Assembly: GCA_964394845.1 (NCBI GenBank)
Contig: CAYMZB010000014.1
Span: 1-19,716 of the forward strand
Direction: 5' to 3'
Length of the DNA: 19,716 nt
DNA from: CAYMZB01 sp964394845
GTDB taxonomy: Bacteria > Patescibacteriota > Microgenomatia > Daviesbacterales > UBA10151
Part shown: one piece after another, positions 19,637-19,716 of the stretch
Layout: every line of letters begins with the position of its first letter
How positions within the stretch are numbered: position 1 is the first letter of the stretch
Program-made: the position numbers and the translations under genes
The notes under the pieces: generated by a model
What the model was told of the DNA's origin: nothing
What the model saw: the letters and a program-made list of their open reading frames with translations, nothing else
Database searches by the model: none

Positions 19637-19716
19637 TTATTCCATCTTTCCTAATTCCCCATTAACCCATTCCAATTTCTCTTCTAACATCTTCTTTTTC
19701 ATTTCAAGATGTTCTT
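19637..19716 (-). CDS. C-terminal end of a gene entering from the right edge
   Basis: The minus-strand frame is open from the window edge for 25 codons to TAA at 19639-19637, reading EHLEMKKKMLEEKLEWVNGE then LGKME. It is strongly charged and helical, with coiled-coil character. The codon use looks like the neighbouring genes. No function can be assigned from this piece. Confidence 0.5.
   Translation of the reverse strand, partial: EHLEMKKKMLEEKLEWVNGELGKME

Overview
The window looks like chromosome of a Candidate Phyla Radiation bacterium (Patescibacteria, probably Microgenomates-like). This rests on AT-rich, tightly packed genes, short versions of universal proteins (Obg without a C-terminal extension, GatA of 450 aa, GatB of 435 aa), almost no Shine-Dalgarno sites, and leaderless-type promoters placed 6-7 nt before start codons. 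No UGA recoding is needed: UGA ends several genes cleanly. The lineage is an inference from gene style, not from a marker tree.

Left third (1-5760), accessory. It holds a decayed rhuM gene, a second broken gene of unknown family (in-frame amber plus a probable one-base loss), a two-gene minus-strand operon (LysM membrane protein, then a membrane glycosyltransferase-like protein with C-terminal TPRs), and tRNA-Asp. A palindromic repeat abuts the tRNA and is followed by a GIY-YIG nuclease gene, a frameshifted small gene, and a DUF433/DUF5615 toxin-antitoxin pair.

Middle (5808-9179). polX, lemA and an unknown gene form one run. They are followed by a second GIY-YIG gene framed by imperfect inverted repeats and cruciform-type palindromes. 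The unit sits between lemA and htpX, which are neighbours in many bacteria.

Right half (9180-19716), mostly core. htpX-obg-gatC-gatA-gatB-dnaE form one overlapping 8.3-kb gene train, then rplS. A short UDP-sugar dehydrogenase converges on rplS and is divergent from a protein made of exact 22-residue repeats. The two divergent genes appear to share one -35 region. tRNA-Glu and the tail of a minus-strand gene close the window.

The most interesting signals cut across gene boundaries: (1) two GIY-YIG genes linked to palindromes that share the same sequence core, with relatives of these palindromes in intergenic DNA and inside the polX and gatB reading frames; (2) three tandem arrays that all have a 7-bp unit and all lie inside genes; (3) a recurrent leaderless promoter layout. 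Together (1) suggests a REP-like repeat family that may be served by GIY-YIG nucleases rather than the usual REP-associated transposases.
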